Positions 16,568 to 24,783 of a stretch of 42,842 nucleotides of DNA are shown here, one piece after another. The notes below the pieces were generated by a model. The model did no database searches, was not told the origin of the DNA, and was given only the letters and a program-made list of their open reading frames with translations. The stretch comes from Acidobacterium sp. (GTDB taxonomy: Bacteria > Acidobacteriota > Terriglobia > Terriglobales > Acidobacteriaceae): the NCBI GenBank assembly GCA_027315385.1, contig DAHUYD010000083.1, positions 1 through 42,842 of the forward strand, given 5' to 3'. A program made the translations under genes and the position numbers. Positions within the stretch are counted from its first letter, which is position 1, and each line of letters begins with the position of its first letter.

Positions 16568-19500
16568 GCGCCGCGCCTCAGCCCGCTCCCGCAAAGCCGC
16601 GCCGCGGCGCTGGACACGCGGCCCTGCTGACGGCGTTCTGGATGGTGGTATCCATCGCCGTGCTCGCGGGCGCATTCGTCTGGTACGCGACCACGCCCGC
16701 CTTTGCCAACCGGGTTCGCCGTGCGCTCGTCGCCAGGCTGCAGGAGGGCACAGGAGGGCGGGTCGACGTGCAATCATTCACCTGGCGCCTCACCCATCTG
16801 GAGTTCGCAGTGGAGGGCCTGACCATCCACGGCCGCGAAACTCGGGATCAGCTTCCCTGGCTCCACATCGACCGGCTCTATGTGCGCCTGCAGATCCTCT
16901 CGTTTTTCGAGCCGAAGATCGCGCTCAACGATCTGGAAGCCGACCACCCGGTTTTTCACCTCATCGTGTATCCCGACGGGACCACGAACTCGCCGCACCC
17001 CAGACATCCCGGCCGGACCTCTTCGAAGGTCGATGAGGTTTTCAATCTTCGGATTGCGCGCACCACGGTCAATCATGGCCTGGCCGTTCTCAACCAGACG
17101 AAATACCCGTTTCAGGTGGCGGCCGGAAATCTGGCGGCAAGGGTAAGCTATGTGCCTTCCGACGACCATTATGTGGGAGCTATCCATGCCGAAGACGTCG
17201 TGGCCCAGCGCGGGACGGAGTCCCCCGTCCATTCCGTACTGGATGCCCAGCTGGATGTCGGTCGCGGCGACGCACAGCTCGTATCCATGACCCTCGAAAG
17301 CGGCCCCCGCAATCAGCCGCAGAAAACGGTGGTTCGACTCAGGGGGACTCTGACGGACTTCGCCGATCCCCACTGGGTGTTCATCGTGAAAGGCGCGATC
17401 GATGCGCGGGAAATTGAGGCCCTGACCGGGGCGCCGGGCCTCACCGGGGGTATCGCCGAAGCGAGCGCGACCGGCCACGGAACGCGCGGCCGGTTTACCG
17501 TGGATGGGATTGCCGGAATCACCGCTGGCGCATTTCGCGAGGGCTCGGTCTCGATCACAGGAGCCAGCGCAACCACCCACGTTCATGTCACAGAGGACCA
17601 GATTGCGCTGACCGGCATCCACGCGCGTCTTGCGTCAGGAGGCACCCTGCAAGGCAGCTTCATGCTTACGAACTGGATGGCGGCGACTGCGGGGCCCCGA
17701 CTGAAAGGCAAACGCGCGCCTGAAAAGGGCACAATTCGCACGCAACTGGCCGGCTTCTCCGTCGATTCCATCCTGGACGCGGTCGCCCCGCCACGCTTCC
17801 GGCGGCTCGGATTCGCTACCGACGCCACTGGCACAGCGAATGTGGACTGGACGGGCAATCTGGCGTCGCTGACCGGAACGGTCAACGTAAATCTGGCCCC
17901 GTCATCGCCTTCTCCGCCGCATGAGGTGCCGCTCAGCGGACGGGTAAGCGCCGCGTACACACACCGCACGGGATCGGTTCTCATCCGGCAGTTCCAGATG
18001 CACACGCCGTCTTCGGAAATCGAAATTGCGGGGACGCTCGGCGTCTATCCTCTTACTCGCCCCTCGCAACTCACCGCGAGCGCGACCACGCGCAATCTCT
18101 CGGAGTTCGATCCGATCCTGGCCGCGTTCGGGTTCTCCGCGGCGCGGAATCTCAGCCCCATCCCCGCGCAACTCCAGGGCGAAGCGCAATTCCACGGCAA
18201 GGTTGCAGGAACCCTGACTGCGCCCGCCTTTCGCGGGCACGTGGAGGCGACCGATTTCGAAATTGCTTCCGGCGGGCGCAATCCATCGATGCAGGCTCTC
18301 GGCAGGATCCACTTCGACCGGCTGACTGCCGACGCTGACTATGCCGCCGGAGCGCTCGCCATCCGCGCGGCCACGCTGGTGGAAGGCAAGACAACCATCC
18401 ATATCGATGGCCAGGTGCGCGGCGATCCGAAGAAGCCCACCGAACTGTTTGCCAAAAGCTCCACGGTCGATGCTGCCGTGCAGGTGCGCAATGCCGAGGT
18501 TGCGCAGTGGATGGCTCTGACCGGCAGGAGTTACCCGATCTCAGGAACCCTCAACCTTTCCGGTCAGGCATCGGGAAGCATCGGCGATCTGCACGGGAAC
18601 GGCCGTGTGAGCCTGACAGGCGGTGCGGTTGACGGTCAACCCTACCGATCGCTCACCGCCAAACTCGGGATTGAGGGCACCCAGCTGAATGCGACCCAAC
18701 TGGCGCTTGCCGTCGACGGGGGGCGCATCACCGGAACCAGCGGCTACAACTTCGGAGCTCGCACCGTCCAGTTCGATGTCCAGGGCAGCGGCTTCCAATT
18801 AGCCCATATTCGCCGGGTCCAGGTGGAGCAATACCCGATATCCGGCTCTGTCTCGTTTGCGGCACGCGGAACCGGGCCGGTGCAATGGCCCTCCGTGCAA
18901 GCTGACCTCCATGTGCGCAACCTCTCCCTGGCCCAAACTGCCAGGGGCTCGGTGGACGTCGACGCGAGCACGCAGGACGGAACCCTGCAACTGCGGCTGC
19001 GGGCGAATCTGAACACCGCGACCCTGTCCATGGTCAGCCAGACCCGGCTCGGCGGCGAGTTCGAGACGCATGCACAGCTCGACGTCGCCCGGTTCAACAT
19101 CGATCCGCTGCTGGAGACATTCAGTGTCTCCGGCATTCGCGGCAGTTCCGAAATCGCCGCGACGGTGCGGGTAGCGGGACCGCTGCGCCATCCTAAGCGG
19201 CTCAACGGCGACGCGAGCGTGAGTGAGCTGGCGTTGACTCTGGAGGATGTTCCGCTCCACAGCCAAGGAACTCTGCACGCGGTTCTCCGGAACGGCACAC
19301 TGCAAGTCGATCCGGTGCGCATCGTTGGGCCGGACACCGACGTGCATGTGCAGGGCTCGCTGGGGCTGTTCTCCAGTCCGCGGCCCATCCGCATGAATGC
19401 GCGCGGAGCCATCAATATGGCGCTGGCGGAAACCCTGGACACAGATATCGTCGCCTCGGGCCATGTCGATTTCACGGTGACTGCCCGGGGAACGACGAAG

Positions 19501-20661
19501 GCGCCGGATCTGGACGGCAAGGTGAAGTTCACCAATGTGAATGTCGCCCTGAACACGATCACCAACGGGCTCAGCCGCATGAACGGCACCCTGGTATTCG
19601 ATCAGGACCGCCTCGATTTCAAGGACGTGACCGCCTACTCCGGTGGCGGGCTGATCCGCGTGGGCGGATTCGCCGCGTACCACCACGGCCTCTACGTCGA
19701 TCTCGGCGCTTCCGCCAATCGGGTGCGCATCCGCTATCCGGAAGGCGTGACGTCGACCGCCAACGCCCAACTCCGCTTCGAGGGAACACAGGCCAGCATG
19801 GTGCTGAGCGGGCACGTCACGCTCACCGGGTTTGGCATCAGCCCAAACATCGATTTCGCCGCGCTCACCTCCGTCTCCACGAGCGTGGCCTTGCCGCCCG
19901 ATCCCAGTTCGCCGGCCAATCGCGTGCGGCTCGATATCCGGATCACGTCCGCGCCCTCGCTGAATTTCCAGAATTCCTTCGCCCGCCTGGCGGGCAATGT
20001 GAACCTGGCGGTGCGGGGCACGCTCGCCCAGCCCACGGTCCTGGGGCGCGTGACCATCACGGAGGGGACAGCCACCTTCAACGGCTCGAGGTTCGAGCTG
20101 CAGCATGGCGAGGTCTATTTCAGCAACCCCGTGCGAATCCAGCCCGTCATCGACCTCACCGTGACCACGCGCGTCGAGGATTACAACATCACTCTCGCCC
20201 TGCAGGGCTCGCCCTCGAACCTCACGACAACCTTTCGCTCCGAGCCGCCGCTTTCCGAGCAGGACATCTTCTCGCTGCTGGCGATGGGACGAACCGAGGA
20301 GGAGCAGCAGATCTATCAGAGCGAGGAGCAGCAGGCCGGCGTCAACTCGACGGCGGACGCATTGCTGGGGGGCGCCCTCAACGCAACCCTCAGCAACCGA
20401 ATCCAGAAGCTCTTCGGCGGCGGGTCGGTTCGCATCGATCCAACCTTCGTCAGCGGCGTCGGCAACGCGACCGCCCGCATCACGGTGACCGAGCCTGTGT
20501 CGAAGCAGGCTACGCTGACGTACGCCACAAATGTGAACTCTACCGCTGAACAGCTCATCCAGGGCGAATGGCACCTCACGCGAAACTTCTCCATCCTCGC
20601 CGTGCGCGATGAGTCGGGCGTCTTCAGCCTGATTTTCCGGCTGCACCGGCGCTATTACTGA
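16564..20661 (+). CDS. TamB-like translocation/assembly module protein (DUF490)
   Basis: The 1365-residue protein has one N-terminal transmembrane helix (about residues 20-42) anchoring it in the inner membrane. An AsmA-like segment follows (RVDVQSFTWRLTHLEFAVEGL), then a very long beta-rich region of repeated short strands, consistent with the lipid-channel groove of bridge-like TamB proteins. The C-terminal DUF490 part carries LTVTTRVEDYNITLALQG and SEPPLSEQDIFSLLAMG (near residue 1232). TamB proteins partner with TamA and move phospholipids or help assemble outer membrane proteins. Starting with a 4-nt overlap after the SurA-like gene supports a shared envelope role. Length is close to E. 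coli TamB. Confidence 0.92.
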   Translation: MSAAPQPAPAKPRRGAGHAALLTAFWMVVSIAVLAGAFVWYATTPAFANRVRRALVARLQEGTGGRVDVQSFTWRLTHLEFAVEGLTIHGRETRDQLPWLHIDRLYVRLQILSFFEPKIALNDLEADHPVFHLIVYPDGTTNSPHPRHPGRTSSKVDEVFNLRIARTTVNHGLAVLNQTKYPFQVAAGNLAARVSYVPSDDHYVGAIHAEDVVAQRGTESPVHSVLDAQLDVGRGDAQLVSMTLESGPRNQPQKTVVRLRGTLTDFADPHWVFIVKGAIDAREIEALTGAPGLTGGIAEASATGHGTRGRFTVDGIAGITAGAFREGSVSITGASATTHVHVTEDQIALTGIHARLASGGTLQGSFMLTNWMAATAGPRLKGKRAPEKGTIRTQLAGFSVDSILDAVAPPRFRRLGFATDATGTANVDWTGNLASLTGTVNVNLAPSSPSPPHEVPLSGRVSAAYTHRTGSVLIRQFQMHTPSSEIEIAGTLGVYPLTRPSQLTASATTRNLSEFDPILAAFGFSAARNLSPIPAQLQGEAQFHGKVAGTLTAPAFRGHVEATDFEIASGGRNPSMQALGRIHFDRLTADADYAAGALAIRAATLVEGKTTIHIDGQVRGDPKKPTELFAKSSTVDAAVQVRNAEVAQWMALTGRSYPISGTLNLSGQASGSIGDLHGNGRVSLTGGAVDGQPYRSLTAKLGIEGTQLNATQLALAVDGGRITGTSGYNFGARTVQFDVQGSGFQLAHIRRVQVEQYPISGSVSFAARGTGPVQWPSVQADLHVRNLSLAQTARGSVDVDASTQDGTLQLRLRANLNTATLSMVSQTRLGGEFETHAQLDVARFNIDPLLETFSVSGIRGSSEIAATVRVAGPLRHPKRLNGDASVSELALTLEDVPLHSQGTLHAVLRNGTLQVDPVRIVGPDTDVHVQGSLGLFSSPRPIRMNARGAINMALAETLDTDIVASGHVDFTVTARGTTKAPDLDGKVKFTNVNVALNTITNGLSRMNGTLVFDQDRLDFKDVTAYSGGGLIRVGGFAAYHHGLYVDLGASANRVRIRYPEGVTSTANAQLRFEGTQASMVLSGHVTLTGFGISPNIDFAALTSVSTSVALPPDPSSPANRVRLDIRITSAPSLNFQNSFARLAGNVNLAVRGTLAQPTVLGRVTITEGTATFNGSRFELQHGEVYFSNPVRIQPVIDLTVTTRVEDYNITLALQGSPSNLTTTFRSEPPLSEQDIFSLLAMGRTEEEQQIYQSEEQQAGVNSTADALLGGALNATLSNRIQKLFGGGSVRIDPTFVSGVGNATARITVTEPVSKQATLTYATNVNSTAEQLIQGEWHLTRNFSILAVRDESGVFSLIFRLHRRYY

Positions 20662-20824
20662 GGCCGGAAGCGTCTTCCATGGAGCACCGGCATCGCCGCG
20701 CGAATCAGGGACTGGGGGGGTAGAAATCAGGCGGCGTCGCAGAAAATATGTAACTTTCCGCGCATCCAAACCCTCTGGCACCGTGTCTGATCAGGTGAAA
20801 GGGCTGTTTCCCCAGGCAAGGAAA

Positions 20825-20842
20825 GCCGCCGCGAACGGCGGC
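20825..20842 (+). promoter_or_regulatory. Stem-loop in the leader of the BON gene
   Basis: A perfect 7-bp GC stem (GCCGCCG 20825-20831, CGGCGGC 20836-20842) closes a CGAA loop, about 50 nt before the BON start. It lacks a U-tract, so it is a leader or mRNA-stability element rather than a terminator. The remaining gap 20662-20895 shows no other clear signal. Confidence 0.35.
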
Positions 20843-20895
20843 GCTAAGTCCTGCCGTGACAAAAATATCCTCAGGAGACAGCCAGGAGAGTGCAC

Positions 20896-21648
20896 ATGAA
20901 GACTTTTGCCATGCTTTTACTTGCTTCTGCCGTGACACTGCCGGCGGCGTTCGGCCAGGCGAACGGCCCGCTGCAAAGCGCGGTGCAGAAGCAGCTGAAA
21001 GGCTCGCAATTCAAGGGCGTTCAGGTGGCCACGCAGGGCGACGAAGTGACCCTGACCGGAACCGTGAACAATTACATCGACAAGCTGCAGGCTGAGAAGA
21101 AAGCCCACAAGGTCCACGGCGTGACGGGGATCAACGACCAGATCCAGGTCGGCGGCCCGAACATTCCGGACGCGCAACTGGAGAATAAGCTGGTCGGCCG
21201 AGTCACTGACGGCCTGTTGGAAGCCAATATTCCCGTGCAGTTCCAGACCGTCATGGTAGGCGTGCATAACGATGTCGTTTACGTAGGCGGCCATGTCGCC
21301 GGCCCCATTGCCGCCAACGGCGCGATGGCGGCCATCGACAGCACGCCTGGCGTGAAGGGCGTGGTGAACCACCTTAAGGTGGATCCGGTCTCCCCGATGG
21401 ACGAGCAAATACGCTGGCAGGTCTACCGGGCAGTGTACAGCTCGCCATTCCTGACCTACTACTACCTCAACCCATCCAAACCGGTCCGCATCCAGGTGGA
21501 AAACGGACATGTCATCCTGTATGGCGTGGTCGACAGCCAGGCAGCGAAAGAGGCTGTGGGCATTAAGGCGAACAGCGTTCCCGGAGTTTTCAGCGTCAAG
21601 AACGACCTCGTGGTGGCCAACGGCAAGAACGAAAAGCCCTCGAAGTAA
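20896..21648 (+). CDS. Periplasmic BON-domain protein
   Basis: A signal peptide (MKTFAMLLLASAVTLPAAFG) precedes three BON-like units, around residues 28-88, 95-165 and 170-245. Each shows the alpha-beta pattern with turns such as VTLTGTVNNYID, VVYVGGHVAG and VILYGVVDSQAAKEA, separated by GVTGINDQI, GVKGVVNHL and GVFSVKNDL. BON domains bind membranes or stabilise the envelope, as in OsmY or DolP. The protein is 250 residues. The ATG at 20896 is preferred because AGGAG lies 7 nt upstream; a GTG two codons earlier is weaker. A terminator follows. Its position after the tamA-tamB block suggests envelope maintenance. Confidence 0.88.
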   Translation: MKTFAMLLLASAVTLPAAFGQANGPLQSAVQKQLKGSQFKGVQVATQGDEVTLTGTVNNYIDKLQAEKKAHKVHGVTGINDQIQVGGPNIPDAQLENKLVGRVTDGLLEANIPVQFQTVMVGVHNDVVYVGGHVAGPIAANGAMAAIDSTPGVKGVVNHLKVDPVSPMDEQIRWQVYRAVYSSPFLTYYYLNPSKPVRIQVENGHVILYGVVDSQAAKEAVGIKANSVPGVFSVKNDLVVANGKNEKPSK

Positions 21649-21655
21649 CCCTGGA

Positions 21656-21690
21656 GACGGGCCCGCTCACCCGGCGCGGGCTCGTCTTTT
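21656..21690 (+). terminator. Rho-independent terminator after the BON gene
   Basis: An 11-bp stem (GACGGGCCCGC 21656-21666 with GCGGGCTCGTC 21676-21686, one G-U pair) with a 9-nt loop is followed by TTTT. It begins 8 bp after the BON stop and separates that gene from ubiA. Confidence 0.8.
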
Positions 21691-21734
21691 CTCTCCAGCA
21701 GCGCCCTCAGCTCCCTACCCTGTACGCTAGGTTC

Positions 21735-22601
21735 ATGCCCTTCCTGCGCAATGTTGGCGTCACGCTGGAGATGATCCGGTGGGAGCATTCGATATTCGCG
21801 CTCCCCTTCGCTCTGACGGGCGCGATGCTGGCTGCTGAGGGGTGGCCTCCGCTGCCAAAGCTCGTCTGGATCGTGGTCTGCATGGTGGCGGCGCGCTCTG
21901 CCGCGATGGCCTTCAACCGCTGGGCCGATGCGGAACTGGACGCGGCCAATCCCCGCACGCGCGCTCGCGCCATTCCGGCCGGATTGCTTACCCGCAAATT
22001 CGCCGCGGGATTCACGCTCGCGATGTCCGCAATTTTCCTGATCGGCGCGGCGGAGCTCAATCGCCTGGCCCTGCTCCTCTCGCCGCTGGTGCTCGTTGTG
22101 CTCTTCCTCTACTCATACACGAAGCGATTCACCCGCTGGTCGCACCTGTTCCTGGGCCTGGCACTGGGACTCGCCCCTTCCGGCGCATGGATCGCCATCC
22201 GAGGCACTCTCGACCCACGCATCCTCGTCCTCACCGCCGCGGTGCTGTTCTGGGTCGCCGGTTTCGATGTGCTCTACGCCTGCCAGGACGAAGCACATGA
22301 CCGCTCCTCCGGCCTGTTCAGCGTGCCCGCAACCCTGGGAACCGGCCCTGCATTCTTCATCGCGCGGGCCATGCACCTGGCAATGCTGGCTCTGCTGCTC
22401 TGGCTGGTGGCGCTCTTCCACCTCGGCCCGGTGGCGATCGCAGGCATCGTCGCGGTAGCTCTGCTGCTGCTTTGGGAGCATCTGCTGATCTCGCCGCGCG
22501 ACCTGAGCCGTCTGAACGCCGCGTTTTTCACCATGAACGGCGTAATTTCAGTAATCTTCTTCCTGTTTGTCGCGACGGATCTGCTGCTGCACAGACCGTG
22601 A
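21735..22601 (+). CDS. UbiA-family aromatic prenyltransferase (MqnP/UbiA-like)
   Basis: The family attaches a polyprenyl chain to an aromatic acid during quinone synthesis. The 288-residue protein is an integral membrane protein with about eight to nine hydrophobic helices. Both Mg-prenyl-diphosphate motifs are present: NRWADAELDAANPRT (Asn61, Asp65, Asp69) and DVLYACQDEAHDRSSG (Asp178, Asp185, Asp189). This pattern fits the MqnP branch of futalosine menaquinone synthesis as well as UbiA, and sequence alone does not separate them. No ribosome-binding site is obvious before the ATG at 21735. It ends 3 bp from the convergent stop of scoA. Confidence 0.88.
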   Translation: MPFLRNVGVTLEMIRWEHSIFALPFALTGAMLAAEGWPPLPKLVWIVVCMVAARSAAMAFNRWADAELDAANPRTRARAIPAGLLTRKFAAGFTLAMSAIFLIGAAELNRLALLLSPLVLVVLFLYSYTKRFTRWSHLFLGLALGLAPSGAWIAIRGTLDPRILVLTAAVLFWVAGFDVLYACQDEAHDRSSGLFSVPATLGTGPAFFIARAMHLAMLALLLWLVALFHLGPVAIAGIVAVALLLLWEHLLISPRDLSRLNAAFFTMNGVISVIFFLFVATDLLLHRP

Positions 22602-22604
22602 TCC

Positions 22605-23306
22605 TCACCGAGTGGTGCGGCGCTCGATTCGCTTCTCATAGTCGCGGCCGAGCACGATGCGCTTGACGTAAATGCCGGGCGTAACCACGTGATCGGGATC
22701 GATCATGCCCGGCTCAACCAGTTCTTCAACTTCGGCAATGGCGATGCGGGCCGCAGTGGCCATCATCGGATTGAAGTTCCGGGCCGTCTTCCGATAGACA
22801 AGATTGCCGGCCCTGTCTCCCCTCCATGCTTTAACGAGGGCATAATCCGCGCGCAGCCAGCGCTCCAGCAGACAGGTCTTGCCGTCGAACACGCGAGTCT
22901 CTTTGCCATCCGCGACGATAGTTCCTGCCCCCGCGGGCGTGTAAAACGCTGGAATGCCGGCGCCGCCGGCGCGAATCCGCTCGGCCAGCGTTCCCTGGGG
23001 CGTGAGGCGCAGATCGAGTTCCCCCTTCAGGACCCTGGCTTCCAGCAGCTTATTCTCGCCAACATAGCTGCCCACGTGGGAAACCACCATGCCGTTTTCC
23101 AGCATCAGGCCCATCCCACACCCGTCGATCCCCATGTTGTTGCTGATGGTATGCAGCCCCGTGAGGCCGCGCCGCGCATGCTCTGCGACCAGAGCGGCGA
23201 TCAGGTTTTCCGGTATGCCGCACAGCCCGAATCCGCCGAGCATGATGGTTGCTCCCGACGGGATGTCGGCGACCGCCGCTTCCGCGCTCTCAAACACCTT
23301 ATTCAA
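22605..23306 (-). CDS. scoA: 3-oxoacid CoA-transferase subunit A (orphan)
   Basis: This alpha subunit of succinyl-CoA:3-oxoacid CoA-transferase moves CoA from succinyl-CoA to a 3-oxoacid in ketone-body or butyrate metabolism. The 233-residue sequence matches the usual subunit length: MNKVFESAEAAVADI, then GATIMLGGFGLCGIPENL, NNMGIDGCGMG, LRADYALVKAWRGDRAGN and a terminal KRIERRTTR. The TTG at 23306 is the start because GGAGG lies 6 nt upstream and the homology begins there; the longer open frame to 24170 is antisense to aroF. The catalytic glutamate of this enzyme is in subunit B. No subunit B follows, since the next gene on this side is the convergent ubiA, so the partner must be elsewhere or lost. 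Confidence 0.87.
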   Translation of the reverse strand: MNKVFESAEAAVADIPSGATIMLGGFGLCGIPENLIAALVAEHARRGLTGLHTISNNMGIDGCGMGLMLENGMVVSHVGSYVGENKLLEARVLKGELDLRLTPQGTLAERIRAGGAGIPAFYTPAGAGTIVADGKETRVFDGKTCLLERWLRADYALVKAWRGDRAGNLVYRKTARNFNPMMATAARIAIAEVEELVEPGMIDPDHVVTPGIYVKRIVLGRDYEKRIERRTTR

Positions 23307-23438
23307 TCCGAACCTCCGCGCAGAGCAGAATAGCCGGGATGCGGAGGACTTCGCCAGTCCGCTGATCCGAAACATCCCAGGGTACGCGCGCAGGGCGGCA
23401 GCGCCGACCATTGCCGGACAGCGCTGAATTTCGCAGGG

Positions 23439-23485
23439 AAAAAGCAACGGGGCCAGGGGAATCCAGCACATATCCGGCCCCGTTG
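23439..23485 (-). terminator. Terminator-like hairpin upstream of scoA
   Basis: On the minus strand a perfect 10-bp stem (CAACGGGGCC, 23485-23476, with GGCCCCGTTG, 23454-23445) closes a 21-nt loop and is followed by C then TTTTT. It lies about 130 nt before the TTG start of scoA. It may stop antisense transcription from the aroF side, or act as an attenuator of scoA. Confidence 0.6.
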
Positions 23486-23595
23486 TCCGAGGAGGTTGCT
23501 GCTGCGTGGAAAATCCCGCCGGGACTCCCCACGTCATCCTGTGACCCCGTGCACCCGGCAAAGTTGCGCGCCGCGAAGCCCCCTCCGGTAACATC

Positions 23596-23623
23596 GGCAG
23601 GGCCTTCCTTCTTCGGCTTTGCC
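23596..23623 (+). promoter_or_regulatory. Hairpin in the leader of the DAHP synthase gene
   Basis: GGCAGGGCC (23596-23604) pairs with GGCTTTGCC (23615-23623) across a 10-nt pyrimidine loop, using two G-U pairs that exist only in the plus-strand RNA. It overlaps the Phe-rich end (SFFGFA) of an open frame that stops 22 bp before the aroF ATG. A leader-peptide attenuator is possible but unproven. Confidence 0.3.
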
Positions 23624-23660
23624 ACGCCCATGCTCTAAACTGAACCATGAGGACTCCAAC

Positions 23661-24731
23661 ATGCTCGTCGTCATGAAGGCGCAGGCCACTCCGGAGGAAG
23701 TGCGGGCGGTTTGCGATCAGATCGAGGCCATGGGGTACCGCGCCCATCCTCTGCCCGGAGCGCAGCGGACGGCCATCGGCATCACCGGCAACCAGGGAGA
23801 GATCGAGCGCGGCAATCTTGAGGAGATGTCGGGTGTCGCCGAGGTCATCCGTGTCTCGAAGCCGTACAAGCTGGTCAGCCGCGATGTGAAAGAAGACGAC
23901 ACCGTAATCCGGTTCGCGGGAACCAACGCCACGATCGGCGGAAAAGACCTTGCGTTGATTGCCGGCCCTTGCGCCATCGAATCGCGCGAGCAGGCCTTTG
24001 CGATCGCGGAGCATGTCGCACGGTCCGGAGCGCAGTTCTTCCGCGGAGGCGCTTACAAACCGCGCACCTCGCCCTACGCCTTCCAGGGTCTGGGAGAAGA
24101 GGCCTTGAAAATCATGGCGCAGATTCGCGAACGCTTCGGCCTCCGCATCGTCACCGAAGCCATCGACCACGAAGCGCTGGAACTGGTGGCCGAGTACGCG
24201 GACGTGATCCAGATCGGCGCGCGCAACATGCAGAATTACTCACTCCTGAAGGCCGCCGGACGCAAGCGCAAACCCGTACTGCTGAAGCGCGGCCTGGCCG
24301 CCACTCTGGATGAGTTTCTAATGGCCGCCGAGTACATTATGAGCGAGGGCAACTACGAGGTCATCCTCTGCGAGCGCGGGGTGCGCACCTTTGCCGATCA
24401 CACGCGGAACACCCTCGACCTGTCCATTGTCCCCGCCGTGCAGCGGTTGAGCCACTTGCCGATCATCGTCGACCCCAGCCACGGAACCGGTAAGCGCAAC
24501 AAGGTTCTGCCGCTGGCGCGCGCCGCTGTCGCCGTGGGCGCTGACGGCCTGATTGTGGAGGTGCACCACCAGCCGGAGAAGGCGCTTTCCGACGGAATTC
24601 AGTCCATCCTCCCGGACCAGTTCACCCAACTGATGGACGAGTGCTCGCAGATTGCGGCGGTCCTGCACCGTACCGTGCCGCGGGGCGTGCGGGTGGAAGC
24701 GGGCGCGGGAGTGGCCGCTGGCGCACGATAA
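23661..24731 (+). CDS. aroF: 3-deoxy-7-phosphoheptulonate (DAHP) synthase, type I-beta
   Basis: It condenses phosphoenolpyruvate with erythrose 4-phosphate in the first step of the shikimate pathway. The 356-residue product has an N-terminal ferredoxin-like regulatory domain (about 1-70, [14 protein letters not shown]...) and then the catalytic barrel: [42 protein letters not shown] and [10 protein letters not shown]. The start at 23661 has AGGA at spacing about 7 and gives the family N-terminus. The regulatory domain suggests feedback by an aromatic amino acid, as in Thermotoga-like enzymes. The gene is followed after 52 bp by a beta-propeller lipoprotein. Confidence 0.95.
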   Translation: MLVVMKAQATPEEVRAVCDQIEAMGYRAHPLPGAQRTAIGITGNQGEIERGNLEEMSGVAEVIRVSKPYKLVSRDVKEDDTVIRFAGTNATIGGKDLALIAGPCAIESREQAFAIAEHVARSGAQFFRGGAYKPRTSPYAFQGLGEEALKIMAQIRERFGLRIVTEAIDHEALELVAEYADVIQIGARNMQNYSLLKAAGRKRKPVLLKRGLAATLDEFLMAAEYIMSEGNYEVILCERGVRTFADHTRNTLDLSIVPAVQRLSHLPIIVDPSHGTGKRNKVLPLARAAVAVGADGLIVEVHHQPEKALSDGIQSILPDQFTQLMDECSQIAAVLHRTVPRGVRVEAGAGVAAGAR

Positions 24732-24783
24732 TGAAGGACGGCCGGTTTTCTGTCCCACGCCGGTCACGGGTATCCTGTTCCGG

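Larger units (their letters stand above)
23307..23660. other. Divergent region between scoA and the DAHP synthase gene
   Basis: No supported protein gene occupies these 354 bp. They hold a terminator-like hairpin on the minus strand (23439-23485) and a wobble-rich hairpin on the plus strand (23596-23623) within an open frame that ends at 23638. I found no strong promoter for either gene. Confidence 0.4.

Noticed and set aside
18799..20781. 660-residue open frame antisense to the TamB-like gene
   Set aside because: Its composition and lack of motifs are typical of a GC-rich shadow frame, and the opposite strand encodes a clear TamB-like protein.
23560..23640. Resemblance of the minus strand to a c-di-GMP riboswitch (GGCAAAGCC and TTACCGG)
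   Set aside because: Only short words match; the required paired arms cannot be drawn, and the local stem is better on the plus strand through G-U pairs.
23307..24170. N-terminal extension of the scoA frame
   Set aside because: The extension is antisense to aroF, and a TTG with a strong ribosome-binding site starts the conserved region.
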